Below are positions 41,602 to 50,751 of a DNA stretch of 64,000 nt, one piece after another. Below the pieces are notes generated by a model, which did no database searches, was not told the origin of the DNA, and saw nothing but the letters and a program-made list of their open reading frames with translations. Origin of the DNA: Actinokineospora auranticolor (GTDB taxonomy: Bacteria > Actinomycetota > Actinomycetes > Mycobacteriales > Pseudonocardiaceae); contig NZ_PTIX01000016.1 in assembly GCF_002934265.1 (NCBI RefSeq), positions 1 through 64,000 on the forward strand, written 5' to 3'. The number at the start of each line of letters is the position of its first letter. The stretch's first letter is position 1. A program made the translations under genes and the position numbers.

Positions 41602-43881
41602 GTGACAAGGACGTTGACCAGTGGCGCGACCGTGTACGGATATCCGCGCCAAGGCGCGGACCGGCGGTTGAAGAAGGCGACCGAGGCCTACTGGGCGGGT
41701 CGCGCCGACGCCGACGCGCTGCTCGCCGCCGCCCGCGAGCTGCGGTCGTCGCGGTGGACCGAGCTGCGGGACGCGGGCTTGGACGAGATCCCGAGCAACG
41801 ACTTCTCGTTGTACGACCACGTGCTGGACACCGCGTGGCTGCTGGGCGCCGTCCCGGAGCGGCACGCGGGCGCGGCGGAGGGGCTGGACCGCTACTTCGC
41901 GATGGCCCGGGGCACGGCGGACGTGGCGCCGTTGGAGATGACGAAGTGGTTCGACACGAACTACCACTGCCTCGTCCCGGAGCTGGGCCCGGGCACGACG
42001 TTCGCCCTGGACCCGGCCAAGCCCCTGGCCGAGTTCGCCGAGGCGCTGGCCGAGGGGGTGCTGACCCGGCCGGTCGTCCTGGGCCCGATCAGCTTCCTGT
42101 TGCTGGCCAAGGACCCGACCGGCACCGCGGGCTTCCGGCCGCTGGACCTGCTCGACCGACTGCTCCCGCACTACGCCGATCTGCTCGGCCAACTGCGGGC
42201 GGCGGGCGCGGAGTGGGTCCAGCTCGACGAACCCGCGCTGGTGACCGACCAACCCGCCGACGTGCTGGCGCGTGTCGCGCGGACCTACGCGGCGCTGGCC
42301 GCCGAGCCGGTGCGGCCCAAGATCCTCGTCGCCTCCTACTTCGACCGACTCGGGGACGCGCTACCCGTGCTCGCCCAGACCCCGGTCGAGGGCGTGGCGG
42401 TGGACTTCACCGGCCCCGCGGCGGCCAACCTCGATCACCTCTCCGCCATCGGGGGCGTGCGGGACAAGCGGCTGGTCGCCGGTGTGGTCGACGGCCGCAA
42501 CATCTGGGCGGCCGACCTGACCGCCGCCCTGGACACCCTGGGCACGCTCGACGGCCTGGCGGGGTCGCTGGACGTGTCCGCGTCCTGCTCGCTGCTGCAC
42601 GTCCCGCTCGACACCACCCCGGAACGCGACCTCGACGCCGAGGTCGCGAGCTGGTTGTCCTTCGCGCGGCAGAAGCTCGACGAGATCGTCACCTTGCGTC
42701 GCGGGCTGACCGACGGCCGCGAGGTGGTCGCCGACGCGTTGGCGACCAACGCGGCCCGTCTGGCCTCCCGGGCGGCGTCGCCGATCACCCGGGTGCCTGC
42801 GGTGCGAGACCGCCTGGTCGCCGATACCCGCCGGGACAGCCCCTACGCGATCCGCCGCCAGGCCCAGCAGGCGAAGTTGGGGCTGCCCGAGCTGCCGACG
42901 ACCACCATCGGTTCGTTCCCGCAGACCACCGAACTGCGCCGGGCCCGCGCGGCGCTGCGCAAGGGCGCGTTGACCGAGGACGCCTACGAGGAGGCGATGC
43001 GCGCCGAGATCCGCGCCGTCATCGCCGACCAGGAGGAACTCGGTCTCGATGTGTTGGTGCACGGCGAACCCGAGCGCACCGACATGGTCCAGTACTTCGC
43101 CGAGCAGCTCGACGGGTTCCTGGCGACCCGGCACGGTTGGGTGCAGTCCTACGGCACCCGCTACGTCCGCCCGCCGATCATCGCGGGTGACGTGTCCCGC
43201 CCGGCGCCGATGACCGTGGCCTGGTCCACCTACGCCGCGAGCCTGACCTCGCGGCCGGTCAAGGGCATGCTCACCGGACCGGTCACGATGCTCGCCTGGT
43301 CGTTCGTCCGCGATGACCAGCCGGAAGCCGAGACCGCGCGGCAGGTCGCGCTCGCCCTGCGCGACGAGGTCACCGACCTGGAGGCGGCGGGGATCGCGGT
43401 GATCCAGGTCGACGAACCCGCCCTGCGCGAAACGTTGCCGCTGCGCGCGGCGGACCGCGCAGGCTATCTGGCGTGGGCCGTCACCGCGTTCAAGCTGGCC
43501 ACCTCCGGCGCGCGCGACGAGACCCAGATCCACACCCACATGTGCTACGCCGAGTTCGGCGACGTCCTCCAGGCGATCATCGACATGGACGCCGACGTGA
43601 TCAGCCTGGAGGCGGCCAGGTCGAACATGGCCATCGTCGCCGACCTGACCACCGCCGGGTACCCCAACGAGGTCGGCCCCGGCGTCTGGGACATCCACTC
43701 GCCCCGCGTCCCGTCCGTCGCCGAGATCACCGCGCACCTGCGCGCCGCCACCGCCGCGTTCCCGGCGGACCGGCTGTGGGTCAACCCCGACTGCGGCCTG
43801 AAGACCCGCGGCTACCCCGAGGTCCGCGCCACCCTGGCCAACCTCGTCACCGCGACCGCGCGGCTGCGGTCCCAGCCCTGA
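41602..43881 (+). CDS. metE: Cobalamin-independent methionine synthase
   Basis: 759 residues, full length. MetE transfers a methyl group from 5-methyltetrahydropteroyl-polyglutamate to homocysteine, the last step of methionine synthesis, without B12. The two-barrel architecture is intact. The N-terminal barrel starts [19 protein letters not shown]. In the C-terminal barrel the zinc ligands are His and Cys in [12 protein letters not shown], Glu in [10 protein letters not shown] and Cys in [15 protein letters not shown] 41602 is chosen because AAGGAGAG lies 7-8 nt upstream and it sits after the riboswitch; longer in-frame starts would lie inside the aptamer. Repression by B12 is expected from that riboswitch. 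Confidence 0.96.
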   Translation: MTRTLTSGATVYGYPRQGADRRLKKATEAYWAGRADADALLAAARELRSSRWTELRDAGLDEIPSNDFSLYDHVLDTAWLLGAVPERHAGAAEGLDRYFAMARGTADVAPLEMTKWFDTNYHCLVPELGPGTTFALDPAKPLAEFAEALAEGVLTRPVVLGPISFLLLAKDPTGTAGFRPLDLLDRLLPHYADLLGQLRAAGAEWVQLDEPALVTDQPADVLARVARTYAALAAEPVRPKILVASYFDRLGDALPVLAQTPVEGVAVDFTGPAAANLDHLSAIGGVRDKRLVAGVVDGRNIWAADLTAALDTLGTLDGLAGSLDVSASCSLLHVPLDTTPERDLDAEVASWLSFARQKLDEIVTLRRGLTDGREVVADALATNAARLASRAASPITRVPAVRDRLVADTRRDSPYAIRRQAQQAKLGLPELPTTTIGSFPQTTELRRARAALRKGALTEDAYEEAMRAEIRAVIADQEELGLDVLVHGEPERTDMVQYFAEQLDGFLATRHGWVQSYGTRYVRPPIIAGDVSRPAPMTVAWSTYAASLTSRPVKGMLTGPVTMLAWSFVRDDQPEAETARQVALALRDEVTDLEAAGIAVIQVDEPALRETLPLRAADRAGYLAWAVTAFKLATSGARDETQIHTHMCYAEFGDVLQAIIDMDADVISLEAARSNMAIVADLTTAGYPNEVGPGVWDIHSPRVPSVAEITAHLRAATAAFPADRLWVNPDCGLKTRGYPEVRATLANLVTATARLRSQP

Positions 43882-43996
43882 TCGACGTCCGCCGCCCCGC
43901 GGTGCGCGCACGGCGGGGCCGGCAATTGGTACCGATCGCGGCGGATGTCCGGTTGCGCTGTCCGGGCGTATCAGCGGTCCGGATCTTGCTCTAGCT

Positions 43997-44008
43997 TGGT
44001 CTAGACCA
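43997..44008 (+). promoter_or_regulatory. DasR-responsive-element-like operator (TGGTCTAGACCA)
   Basis: A perfect 12-bp palindrome TGGTCTAGACCA, 22 bp before the chitinase start. It matches the known dre consensus (ACTGGTCTAGACCAGT) bound by the GntR-family regulator DasR in streptomycetes, and the chitinase-promoter repeat family. Repression relieved by glucosamine-6-phosphate is expected. Confidence 0.8.
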
Positions 44009-44030
44009 TAGCTCCGAGATGAGGAGGGCC

Positions 44031-45329
44031 ATGTCCGGGAAGAGGTGGGGTGCCGCGGTCGCGGTGGGCGCCTTGGCGGTCGGGTTGGCGGTTGTCGGGA
44101 CACCCGCGCAGGCCCACGGCGGTGGCGGCGAGGTGCGCACGGTCGGGTACTACACGCAGTGGAGCCACCAGGATCGCGGGATCCCGGTCCGCTACATCGT
44201 CGACAACGGCACGGCGTCCAGGCTCACCCACCTCAACTACGCGTTCGGGCTGCTCGACGAGCGGGGTGGCTGCGTCAGCTCCGACCCGGAGGCCGACTAC
44301 CGGCGCCTGATCCCGGCCAAGGACTCCGTCAACGGCAAGGCCGACCAGGCGGGTCAGGCGCTGGCGGGCAACCTCAACCAGCTCAGGCAGCTCAAGCGGA
44401 AGTACCCGCGGCTACGCGTCTACATCTCGCTCGGCGGGTGGATCGGGTCCGCGTACTTCTCCAACGCGGCGCTGACCCCGCAGTCCCGCGCGGCGCACGT
44501 CAAGTCCTGCGTCGACCTGTGGCTCAAGGGCAACCTGCCCGGCGCGCCCGCCGGTGCGGGCAAGGGCGTGTTCGACGGCATCGACCTGGACTGGGAGTGG
44601 CCCGCGACCGAGGGCGCGCCGGGCAACGTCGTGCGGCCGGAGGACAAGCAGAACTTCACCGCGCTGCTGCGCGAGTACCGCGCCCAGCTGGACAAGCAGG
44701 GCCGCGCCGACCACAAGCGGTACGACCTCACCGCCTTCCTGCCCGCCAACCGCGAGGCGATGGACCGCGGCTACGAACTCCGCGAGGTCTACCGCCTGCT
44801 GACCTTCGCCACCGTCCAGGGCTACGACTACCACGGCGCCTGGGAACGGACCGCCAACCAGCAGTCGGCCCTCCGCGTGCCGGACGGTGACCCCACCACG
44901 CCGAAGGACAGCGGCGAGATCGTCGTCGACGCCCACCTCGACCGCGGCGCGCCCCGGGACAAGATCACCCTCGGCGTGCCCTACTTCGGCCGCGGCTGGA
45001 CCGGCTTGCCCAACCAGAACAACGGCCTGTTCCAGCAAGCCACCGGCCCCGCCCCCGGCACCTACGAAGCGGGCTATGACGACTACCGCATCCTCAAGGG
45101 CCTGCTGACGAGCGGCAAGTACACCCTCCACCGCGACGACAAGGCAGGCCACGCCTGGCTGTTCAACGGCACCACCTTCTGGAACTACGACGACCCGACC
45201 GAGTTGGCCCGCAAGGGCCGCTACATCCGCGACCGCGAACTCGGCGGCGCGATGATCTGGTCCCTCGACGGCGACACCCCGCAGGGCGAACTCATCCGCG
45301 GCCTGTCCTCGGGCCTGCACCGCCGCTGA
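44031..45329 (+). CDS. Secreted GH18 chitinase
   Basis: 432 residues with a signal peptide (KRWGAAVAVGALAVGLAVV, cleavage after TPAQA) and a GH18 barrel. The first strand is VRTVGYYTQW, SxGG is in YISLGGWIGSAYF, and the catalytic DxxDxDxE is GVFDGIDLDWEWP at about residue 185. Further GH18 landmarks are TVQGYDYHGAWE and the final LGGAMIWSLDGD. It has no carbohydrate-binding module. It hydrolyses beta-1,4-GlcNAc polymers outside the cell. ATG 44031 has GAGGAGGG upstream. A DasR-type operator overlaps the promoter. Confidence 0.93.
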   Translation: MSGKRWGAAVAVGALAVGLAVVGTPAQAHGGGGEVRTVGYYTQWSHQDRGIPVRYIVDNGTASRLTHLNYAFGLLDERGGCVSSDPEADYRRLIPAKDSVNGKADQAGQALAGNLNQLRQLKRKYPRLRVYISLGGWIGSAYFSNAALTPQSRAAHVKSCVDLWLKGNLPGAPAGAGKGVFDGIDLDWEWPATEGAPGNVVRPEDKQNFTALLREYRAQLDKQGRADHKRYDLTAFLPANREAMDRGYELREVYRLLTFATVQGYDYHGAWERTANQQSALRVPDGDPTTPKDSGEIVVDAHLDRGAPRDKITLGVPYFGRGWTGLPNQNNGLFQQATGPAPGTYEAGYDDYRILKGLLTSGKYTLHRDDKAGHAWLFNGTTFWNYDDPTELARKGRYIRDRELGGAMIWSLDGDTPQGELIRGLSSGLHRR

Positions 45330-45346
45330 CCGACCGACCCGGCCAC

Positions 45347-45380
45347 CCGCCCCGCTCGCCAAGCCCGGTGAGCGGGGCGG
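45347..45380. terminator. Hairpin between convergent chitinase and epoxide hydrolase
   Basis: An 11-bp stem CCGCCCCGCTC with GAGCGGGGCGG and a 12-nt loop, 18 bp after the chitinase stop and 14 bp before the convergent stop. It can serve both genes. Confidence 0.7.
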
Positions 45381-45393
45381 TTCGGCGTTCGGG

Positions 45394-46527
45394 TCACAGG
45401 TCCAGTTCCGCGAAGAAGGCGGCGATGTCGGTGGCGAGGGCTCGGGGTTGTTCGACGGCCGCGAAGTGGCCGCCCGCCGTCATCGGTGTCCAGCGGTGGA
45501 TCGGGTAGAGGCGTTCGGCCCACGAGCGCGGCGGTGTGGAGCCGTGGGTGTATTCGCTGGGGAAGAGGGTGACGGCGGTCGGGCAGCGCACCCGGTCGTC
45601 GGCGGTCAAAGGGGACTGGGCGTTGTCGAAGTAGTCGCGGAGTGTCTCCGTGACGCAGCCGCCTGCCCAGAACAGGGTCAGGGTGGTGAGCAGGAAATCC
45701 CTGGTGACCGCCCGTTCCGGGTCGCCCTGGGAGTCCGACCAGGCGCGCCACTTCTCCAGGAGCCAGGCGGCCAGGGCGGCGGGGGAGTCGGTGAGGCCGT
45801 AGCCCAGCGTCTGCGGTTTCGTGGACTGGATGGCACCGTAGCCACCCTCCCGCCGCTCCCACTCCTCCTCCCTCTCCAGGAACTCCCGCTCCGCCACCGT
45901 CAGGGTGTCCTCGTCGGCGATCGGGTCGAGTTCCAGGTTGCTCAGGTGCAGCGCCACGACCGACTCGGGGTGGTCGATCGCCAGGAACGTGCTGACCGCC
46001 GCGCCGAGATCGCCGCCGTGGGCGGCGTAGCGGTCGTAGCCCAGCGCCGTCATCAGGCGGTGCCACAACGCGGCCGTGTCGCGGGTGGTGTGCGCGCGGG
46101 GTGGACGGCTGGAGAACCCGTACCCGGGCAGTGATGGGATCACCACGTCAAAGGCGGGTCCGGTGATGCCGTGCGCGGCCGGGTCGGTGAGCAGCGGCAC
46201 CAGCGGCAGCAGTTCGACGAAGGTGCTCGGCCAGCCGTGGGTCAGTACCAACGGGACGCCGCGCCCGTTCGCCGCGCGCCGCAGGGTGAAGTGGACCGTC
46301 GCGTCGCCGAGCGCGAGCCGGTGGTGGTCGTGCGCGTTGAGCGCGGATTCCGCGGCGCGCCAATCGAAACCGTCCGCCCAGTGCGCCACGACCTCGCGCA
46401 GGTAGCCCAGGTCGGTCCCCTGCGACCACGCGGGACCCGGCGCGGGGGAGGGCCACCGGGTCCGGCGCGCGCGGTCGCGGAGGTCCGCCAGCACCGCTTC
46501 CGGAACGGCGATCGTGAACGGTTGCAC
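45394..46527 (-). CDS. Epoxide hydrolase (second paralogue)
   Basis: 377 residues with the same architecture as the enzyme at 39153. The EHN start is QPFTIAVPEAVLADLRDRA. The core has HGWPST (oxyanion loop), the nucleophile Asp in AHGGDLGAAVSTF (about 178), and the final His in TAGGHFAAVEQPRA. The two differ in the nucleophile loop (GGDLG against GSDQG), so their substrates probably differ. GTG 46527 (VQPFTI) gives the family's usual start; the frame extends upstream but lacks homology-like sequence there. Convergent with the chitinase. Confidence 0.87.
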   Translation of the reverse strand: MQPFTIAVPEAVLADLRDRARRTRWPSPAPGPAWSQGTDLGYLREVVAHWADGFDWRAAESALNAHDHHRLALGDATVHFTLRRAANGRGVPLVLTHGWPSTFVELLPLVPLLTDPAAHGITGPAFDVVIPSLPGYGFSSRPPRAHTTRDTAALWHRLMTALGYDRYAAHGGDLGAAVSTFLAIDHPESVVALHLSNLELDPIADEDTLTVAEREFLEREEEWERREGGYGAIQSTKPQTLGYGLTDSPAALAAWLLEKWRAWSDSQGDPERAVTRDFLLTTLTLFWAGGCVTETLRDYFDNAQSPLTADDRVRCPTAVTLFPSEYTHGSTPPRSWAERLYPIHRWTPMTAGGHFAAVEQPRALATDIAAFFAELDL

Positions 46528-46811
46528 GCACCCAGGCTGCCACAGCGGGACCCGTGTCGACAGGGGAACCGCCATGGTGGCCACTTCGCTGGATGTGGCC
46601 TTGTTGGGCGAAAACTCGCCCTTGCTCCAGATAGGCGACCGGGGAGGCCGTTCGGCCGAAGCCCACGCCGAAGTTGCCCGCAATCCATGTCTACTGGACC
46701 GCCCGCTCTGGTATACCAACGGATACCGGTGGCGTGCCCACGCCCCGATCCGCCGCCACAAGGCGGAATCCGCACTGTCGACAAGCATCGGCGTTCCAAC
46801 AGGAGAGATCC

Positions 46812-47267
46812 GTGGCCCTTGAACCCCCGAAGTCCCGTCTGCGCGTCGACAAGCTCGTCCCGCACGTGATGGCGGCGATGGAGTCGCTTGAGGACGCGGG
46901 CGACAAGCTGAGCCTGCCGCTGGACCTGCTCGAACTCGTCCGGGTTCGGGTGTCCCAGGTCAACAACTGCGCGTTCTGCGTGCACGCGCACCACCAGGCC
47001 GCGCTCGACGCGGGGGTGTCGGCGACCAAGCTGGCCGCGCTGCCGGTGTGGCGGGAGGCCCCGTTCTACGACGACCGCGAGCGCGCCGCGCTGGAGGTCG
47101 GCGAGGCGTTGACCAACGTCAACGTCGAGTCCGTCGGCGACGACGTGTGGGCCCGCGCGGGCGAGCACTTCACCGAGGTGGAGCTGGCCGAGCTGACCTG
47201 GGCCGTGGCGATCATCAACGTGTGGAACCGGATCGCGGGCGGGGCCCGGCCCTGGCCCGTGTCCTGA
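46812..47267 (+). CDS. AhpD-like carboxymuconolactone decarboxylase family protein
   Basis: A 151-residue all-helical protein with the redox motif NNCAFCVHAH (CxxC followed by His), the AhpD-type active site used as a peroxidase partner. The downstream helices (ERAALEVGEALTNVN, ELAELTWAVAIINVWNRI) match the CMD fold. GTG 46812 follows AGGAGAG. It ends 37 bp before the first gene of the aminoglycoside cluster in the same direction, so it may be cotranscribed; whether it belongs to the pathway is unclear. Confidence 0.85.
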   Translation: MALEPPKSRLRVDKLVPHVMAAMESLEDAGDKLSLPLDLLELVRVRVSQVNNCAFCVHAHHQAALDAGVSATKLAALPVWREAPFYDDRERAALEVGEALTNVNVESVGDDVWARAGEHFTEVELAELTWAVAIINVWNRIAGGARPWPVS

Positions 47268-47304
47268 ACCCGGTACCCACCCACTGTAGAGACAGGACGA
47301 TCGG

Positions 47305-48318
47305 ATGCGCGTAGGAGTGCTTGGCGTCGGCCGGATCGGCGCGCTGCACGCCGCGTCCCTGGCCGCGGACCCCCGGGTCGGCGCGGTGGCCGTCCTGGAC
47401 CCGGACGCCCGGCGGGCGGGCGAGGTGGTCCGTCCGCTCGGCGCGCGGGTCCTGCTCGACCGGGACGACCTCGCGGCGTGGCGACCGGACGCGGTGGTGC
47501 TCGCCACCCCGACCGACACCCACGCCGCGCTCATCCTGGAGTGGGCGCGCGCCGGACTCCCGGTGTTCTGCGAGAAGCCCTGCTTCACCGACCTCGACAC
47601 GGCTCGCGCGGTCGTGGCCGAGGTCGGGGACGCGGGTTCGGTGGTGCACGTGGGGTTCCAGCGCCGCTTCGACCCGGGCTACCGGCGCGCGTACAACGCC
47701 GTGCGCACCGGTGAACTCGGCGAACTGCGCCGCGCGCACCTCGTGACCGCCGACCCGGCCCCACCGCCCGCCGAGTACGTCGCCCGCTCGGGCGGCATCC
47801 ACCGCGACTGCCAGATCCACGACTACGACGTGCTCCGGTGGGTCACCGGCCGCGAGGTGGTCGAGGTCTACGCGACCGGGGCGAACCGGGGCGACCCGCA
47901 CTTCGCCGCCGTCGGTGACGTCGACGAGGCAGCCGTGCTGCTCACCCTGGACGACGGCACGCTGGTCACCGCGCAGGCGTCCCGCTACAACGGCGCGGGC
48001 TACGACGTGCGCATGGAGGTCGCGGGCACCGAGGGCACGCTCGCCGTCGGCTGGGACGAGCGGGTGCCAGTGCGCTCGGCAGAACCGTCCGCGCCGCCGC
48101 CGGGGGACGCCTGGTCCGGTTTCCTACCGCGCTTCGCCACCGCCTACCAGGCGGAGATGACCGCCTTCGTGACCCTGGTCGCCGAGGGCGGGACCAGCCC
48201 CTGCGAAGTCTCGGACGCCTTGCGCGCACTGGAGATCGCGGAGGCGGTGACCCGGTCGCGCCGGGACCGCCGCCCGGTGTCGTTACCCGCCTTGACCGCG
48301 CCGGCGGTGGGCGCGTGA
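47305..48318 (+). CDS. Gfo/Idh/MocA dehydrogenase (probable inositol/inosose dehydrogenase)
   Basis: 337 residues. The N-terminal Rossmann motif is VGVLGVGRIGALHA, followed by the family EKP in FCEKPCF (about 92). The catalytic motif of myo-inositol dehydrogenases, GGIHRDCQIHDYDVLRW, lies near 168. The likely reaction is NAD(P)-dependent oxidation of myo-inositol (or a derivative) to the inosose, the entry step of inositol-derived aminocyclitols such as fortamine, streptidine or actinamine. Its stop overlaps the next GTG by four bases, showing a tightly coupled operon with a methyltransferase and an inositol monophosphatase. Confidence 0.85.
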   Translation: MRVGVLGVGRIGALHAASLAADPRVGAVAVLDPDARRAGEVVRPLGARVLLDRDDLAAWRPDAVVLATPTDTHAALILEWARAGLPVFCEKPCFTDLDTARAVVAEVGDAGSVVHVGFQRRFDPGYRRAYNAVRTGELGELRRAHLVTADPAPPPAEYVARSGGIHRDCQIHDYDVLRWVTGREVVEVYATGANRGDPHFAAVGDVDEAAVLLTLDDGTLVTAQASRYNGAGYDVRMEVAGTEGTLAVGWDERVPVRSAEPSAPPPGDAWSGFLPRFATAYQAEMTAFVTLVAEGGTSPCEVSDALRALEIAEAVTRSRRDRRPVSLPALTAPAVGA

Positions 48319-49124
48319 GCGCCGGACTGGCGCTGTCCGAGGACGCGGTCTTCGCCGACTTCGCCGACCGCGTCCCTCTCTCGGGTGCGGACGTCGTCGA
48401 GATCGGCGGCGCCGTCCCGGTCGAGGTGACCGCCGCGCACGGCGTCGCGAGCTGGCGCGCCGTCGACCCGAACCGCGAAGCGCTCGTGGACGGGCACTAC
48501 GCCGTGGTGCGGGCCCGCGCCGAGGACCTGCCCCTGCCGGACGAGTCGGCCGACGCGGTGTTCTCCAGCAACGCCTTCCAGTTCCTCGACGTATCCGCCA
48601 CGCTCGCCCAGGTGGCCAGGGTGCTGCGACCCGGCGGGGTGCTGCACGCGCACTTCGGTCCGATCTGGAGCGCGGTCGACGGACACCAGCTCGAATACAC
48701 CCGGTACGACGGGCGGGACCTGCTGTTCTGGCGCGACACGCTGCTGCCGCCGTGGGCCCATTTGGCCTACACCCGCGAGGAGTTGGTGGCGTTGCTGTCC
48801 AGCGCCGTGGCGCCCGACCTGGTGGAAGTGCTGGTACGGCACGTGCACGACAGCACCACGGTCAACCGGATGTTCTTCGAGGACTACGTCGCCGCCGCCC
48901 TGGGCAGCGGGTTGCGGTGGGAGCGGGTCGAGGCGTCGTCGGTGCTGGACTACGCCATCGAACCGCCCGCGTACGATTCCGCGCTGCTGCGCGAGGTCGA
49001 CGAGGCGGCGTTGAGCGCGCACTGGTCGGCGCGGCGCGGCTCGCCGACCTCCGTGGGCTACCGCGACGTGCTGATGGTGCTGCGCAAGCCGGAGCGGGAT
49101 GGGGAGAGCCGTGCGCACAGCTGA
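48315..49124 (+). CDS. Class I SAM-dependent methyltransferase
   Basis: 269 residues. Motif I is degenerate (VVEIGGAVPVEVTA instead of the usual E.G.G.G), then ARAEDLPLPDESADAVFSS and LRPGGVLHAHFGP typify type-11 methyltransferases. The last 100 residues form a substrate lid. In this cluster it could N- or O-methylate the aminocyclitol (fortimicins carry one N- and one O-methyl group), but the degenerate SAM loop leaves activity open. The GTG start overlaps the dehydrogenase stop (GTGA), so it is translationally coupled. Confidence 0.75.
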   Translation: MSAGLALSEDAVFADFADRVPLSGADVVEIGGAVPVEVTAAHGVASWRAVDPNREALVDGHYAVVRARAEDLPLPDESADAVFSSNAFQFLDVSATLAQVARVLRPGGVLHAHFGPIWSAVDGHQLEYTRYDGRDLLFWRDTLLPPWAHLAYTREELVALLSSAVAPDLVEVLVRHVHDSTTVNRMFFEDYVAAALGSGLRWERVEASSVLDYAIEPPAYDSALLREVDEAALSAHWSARRGSPTSVGYRDVLMVLRKPERDGESRAHS

Positions 49125-49932
49125 GGACTGGGACCCGTTCCTGTGCGCGGCGACCCGCGCCGCGCACGCGGCCGGGAGCGTGGTGCGCGCGGGCTTCGCC
49201 GACGCGCGGGTGGCCGTGCGCTCGAAGTCCCCCGGCGACTACGTCACCGAGGTGGACCTCGCCGCCGAGGCGGTGATCCGTGAGTTCCTGGTACGCGAGA
49301 CCGGGGCCGCGGCCGAGTTCGTCGGCGAGGAGTCCGGTGGCGCCGTCGACGGGCTCTGCTGGGTGGTGGACCCGTTGGACGGCACCACGAACTTCGTCCG
49401 CGGCTACCCGTCGGTCGGTGTGTCGATCGCGCTGGTGTGCGACCGCGAGCCGGTCGTCGGGGTCGTGCACGCGCCGATGTGGGGCGAGACCTTCACCGCG
49501 GTGCGCGGTGGCGGCGCGTTCCGCAACGACATGCCGATCCGGGTCGCCAACCGCCCGGTGCGCCAGGCGTTGTGCTCCACGGGTTTCCCGTTCAAGCGCC
49601 CGGAGTCCTTCCCGGCGTACTTCGACGTGCTGGGCAAGGTCGTGCGCTCGGTCGAGGACGTGCGCCGACCGGCCGGGGCGAGCCTCGACCTGGCGTGGGT
49701 GGCCTGCGGGGTGTTCGACGCGTTCTTCGAGCTGGGCCTGGGCCCGTGGGACGTCGCGGCGGGTGCGCTGCTGGTCCGGGAGGCGGGTGGCGTCGTGACG
49801 GACTGGCACGACGACCACGACGCCTGGCTGGTCACCGGCAACGTCCTGGCCGCCTCCCCGCGCGCGCACGCGCCGCTGCTGGCCCACACCAGCACGGCCG
49901 CCCTCAGCGCGCCCGCGCCGGTGACGGCCTAG
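49111..49932 (+). CDS. Inositol monophosphatase family protein
   Basis: 273 residues. The metal-binding signatures of IMPases are complete: the Glu in FVGEESGG (about 74), DPLDGTTNFVRGYP (about 90) and the second metal Asp in GPWDVAAGALLVREAGG (about 218). It would release myo-inositol from inositol 1-phosphate, giving the substrate for the dehydrogenase at 47305; an aminocyclitol-phosphate phosphatase is an alternative. GTG 49111 is preferred over ATG 49099 because GGGGAGAG lies just before it. It overlaps the methyltransferase gene, completing a three-gene operon. Confidence 0.88.
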   Translation: MRTAEDWDPFLCAATRAAHAAGSVVRAGFADARVAVRSKSPGDYVTEVDLAAEAVIREFLVRETGAAAEFVGEESGGAVDGLCWVVDPLDGTTNFVRGYPSVGVSIALVCDREPVVGVVHAPMWGETFTAVRGGGAFRNDMPIRVANRPVRQALCSTGFPFKRPESFPAYFDVLGKVVRSVEDVRRPAGASLDLAWVACGVFDAFFELGLGPWDVAAGALLVREAGGVVTDWHDDHDAWLVTGNVLAASPRAHAPLLAHTSTAALSAPAPVTA

Positions 49933-49941
49933 CGGGAACCC

Positions 49942-50751
49942 TCAGATGAACTCGTCCATCAGCCGGTAGAACGAGTCCTTCGCCGAGTCCACATCGGACA
50001 AACCGTAGCGGGCGGTGAACCCGGCCGGGTCGCACCACCCGGCCTCGGCGAGGTCGCGCAGCAGGATCGACAGGTCGGTCCAGCGGTCCGCGACCCCGAG
50101 CCTGCCCGCGTCCAGCAAGCCGGTCGGCGCCAGCGTGTCCGGGTCGAGCAGGACGTTGTCCAGCCCGAGGTCCCCGTGGCAGACCACGAGGTCCTCGGGC
50201 GGCACGGGCGTGGCGGCCAGCTCGGCGAGCAGTTGTGCCCCGGTCCAGCCCTCGTGCCGCTCGTCGAGGTCGTCGAGGTCCACCGTGCCCAGTTCCACGG
50301 CGCGGCGGCACGCGGGCAGCGTCACCGCCAACCGCCGGTCGAACGGGCACCGCGCGACCGGGAGCCGGTGCAGCGCTGCCGCCACACCCGCCACCGCGTC
50401 GAGCACCGCGTCCACTTGGTCGGCGCGCCACGGCCCGGACGCGGGCACACCGGGCAGTTCCTCGGTCACGAGCCAAGACCATTCATCGTCTCGGCCGACC
50501 TCGACCACCCGCGCCACCGGGAAACCCCGCTCGCGCAACCACCGCAGCGCCGCCGCCTCGGCGACCGGGTGGAACCGGGGGTCGGTCTCGTCCGCCGACG
50601 TCGTCGCCTTGACGTACAGCGCGGGGCCGGAGTCGGGCACCACCCGGTGCACGGTCGTGCCGTACGACCGGGTGGCCACGTGCTCCCACCGGCCGCGCCG
50701 CCGGTACGCGGGTACCGGCGGCGCGACGGGCGGGGTGGGAGCGCCGGTCAC
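49942..50751 (-). CDS. APH(3')-like aminoglycoside phosphotransferase
   Basis: 269 residues. The kinase catalytic loop is LVVCHGDLGLDNVLLD (HGDxxxxN, about 186), followed by LLDAGRLGVADRWTDLSIL. The match to the D.GR.G.AD...D motif of APH(3') enzymes, and the ending FYRLMDEFI like the APH(3') C-terminus, place it with 3'-kinases. It could give self-resistance, or act as in gentamicin biosynthesis, where a related kinase (GenP) activates the 3'-OH for removal. GTG 50751 overlaps the stop of the class III aminotransferase, so the two are coupled. Confidence 0.85.
   Translation of the reverse strand: MTGAPTPPVAPPVPAYRRRGRWEHVATRSYGTTVHRVVPDSGPALYVKATTSADETDPRFHPVAEAAALRWLRERGFPVARVVEVGRDDEWSWLVTEELPGVPASGPWRADQVDAVLDAVAGVAAALHRLPVARCPFDRRLAVTLPACRRAVELGTVDLDDLDERHEGWTGAQLLAELAATPVPPEDLVVCHGDLGLDNVLLDPDTLAPTGLLDAGRLGVADRWTDLSILLRDLAEAGWCDPAGFTARYGLSDVDSAKDSFYRLMDEFI

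Noticed and set aside
42361-44103. A long minus-strand frame opposite metE
   Set aside because: metE is beyond doubt on the plus strand; the antisense shows no family motifs.
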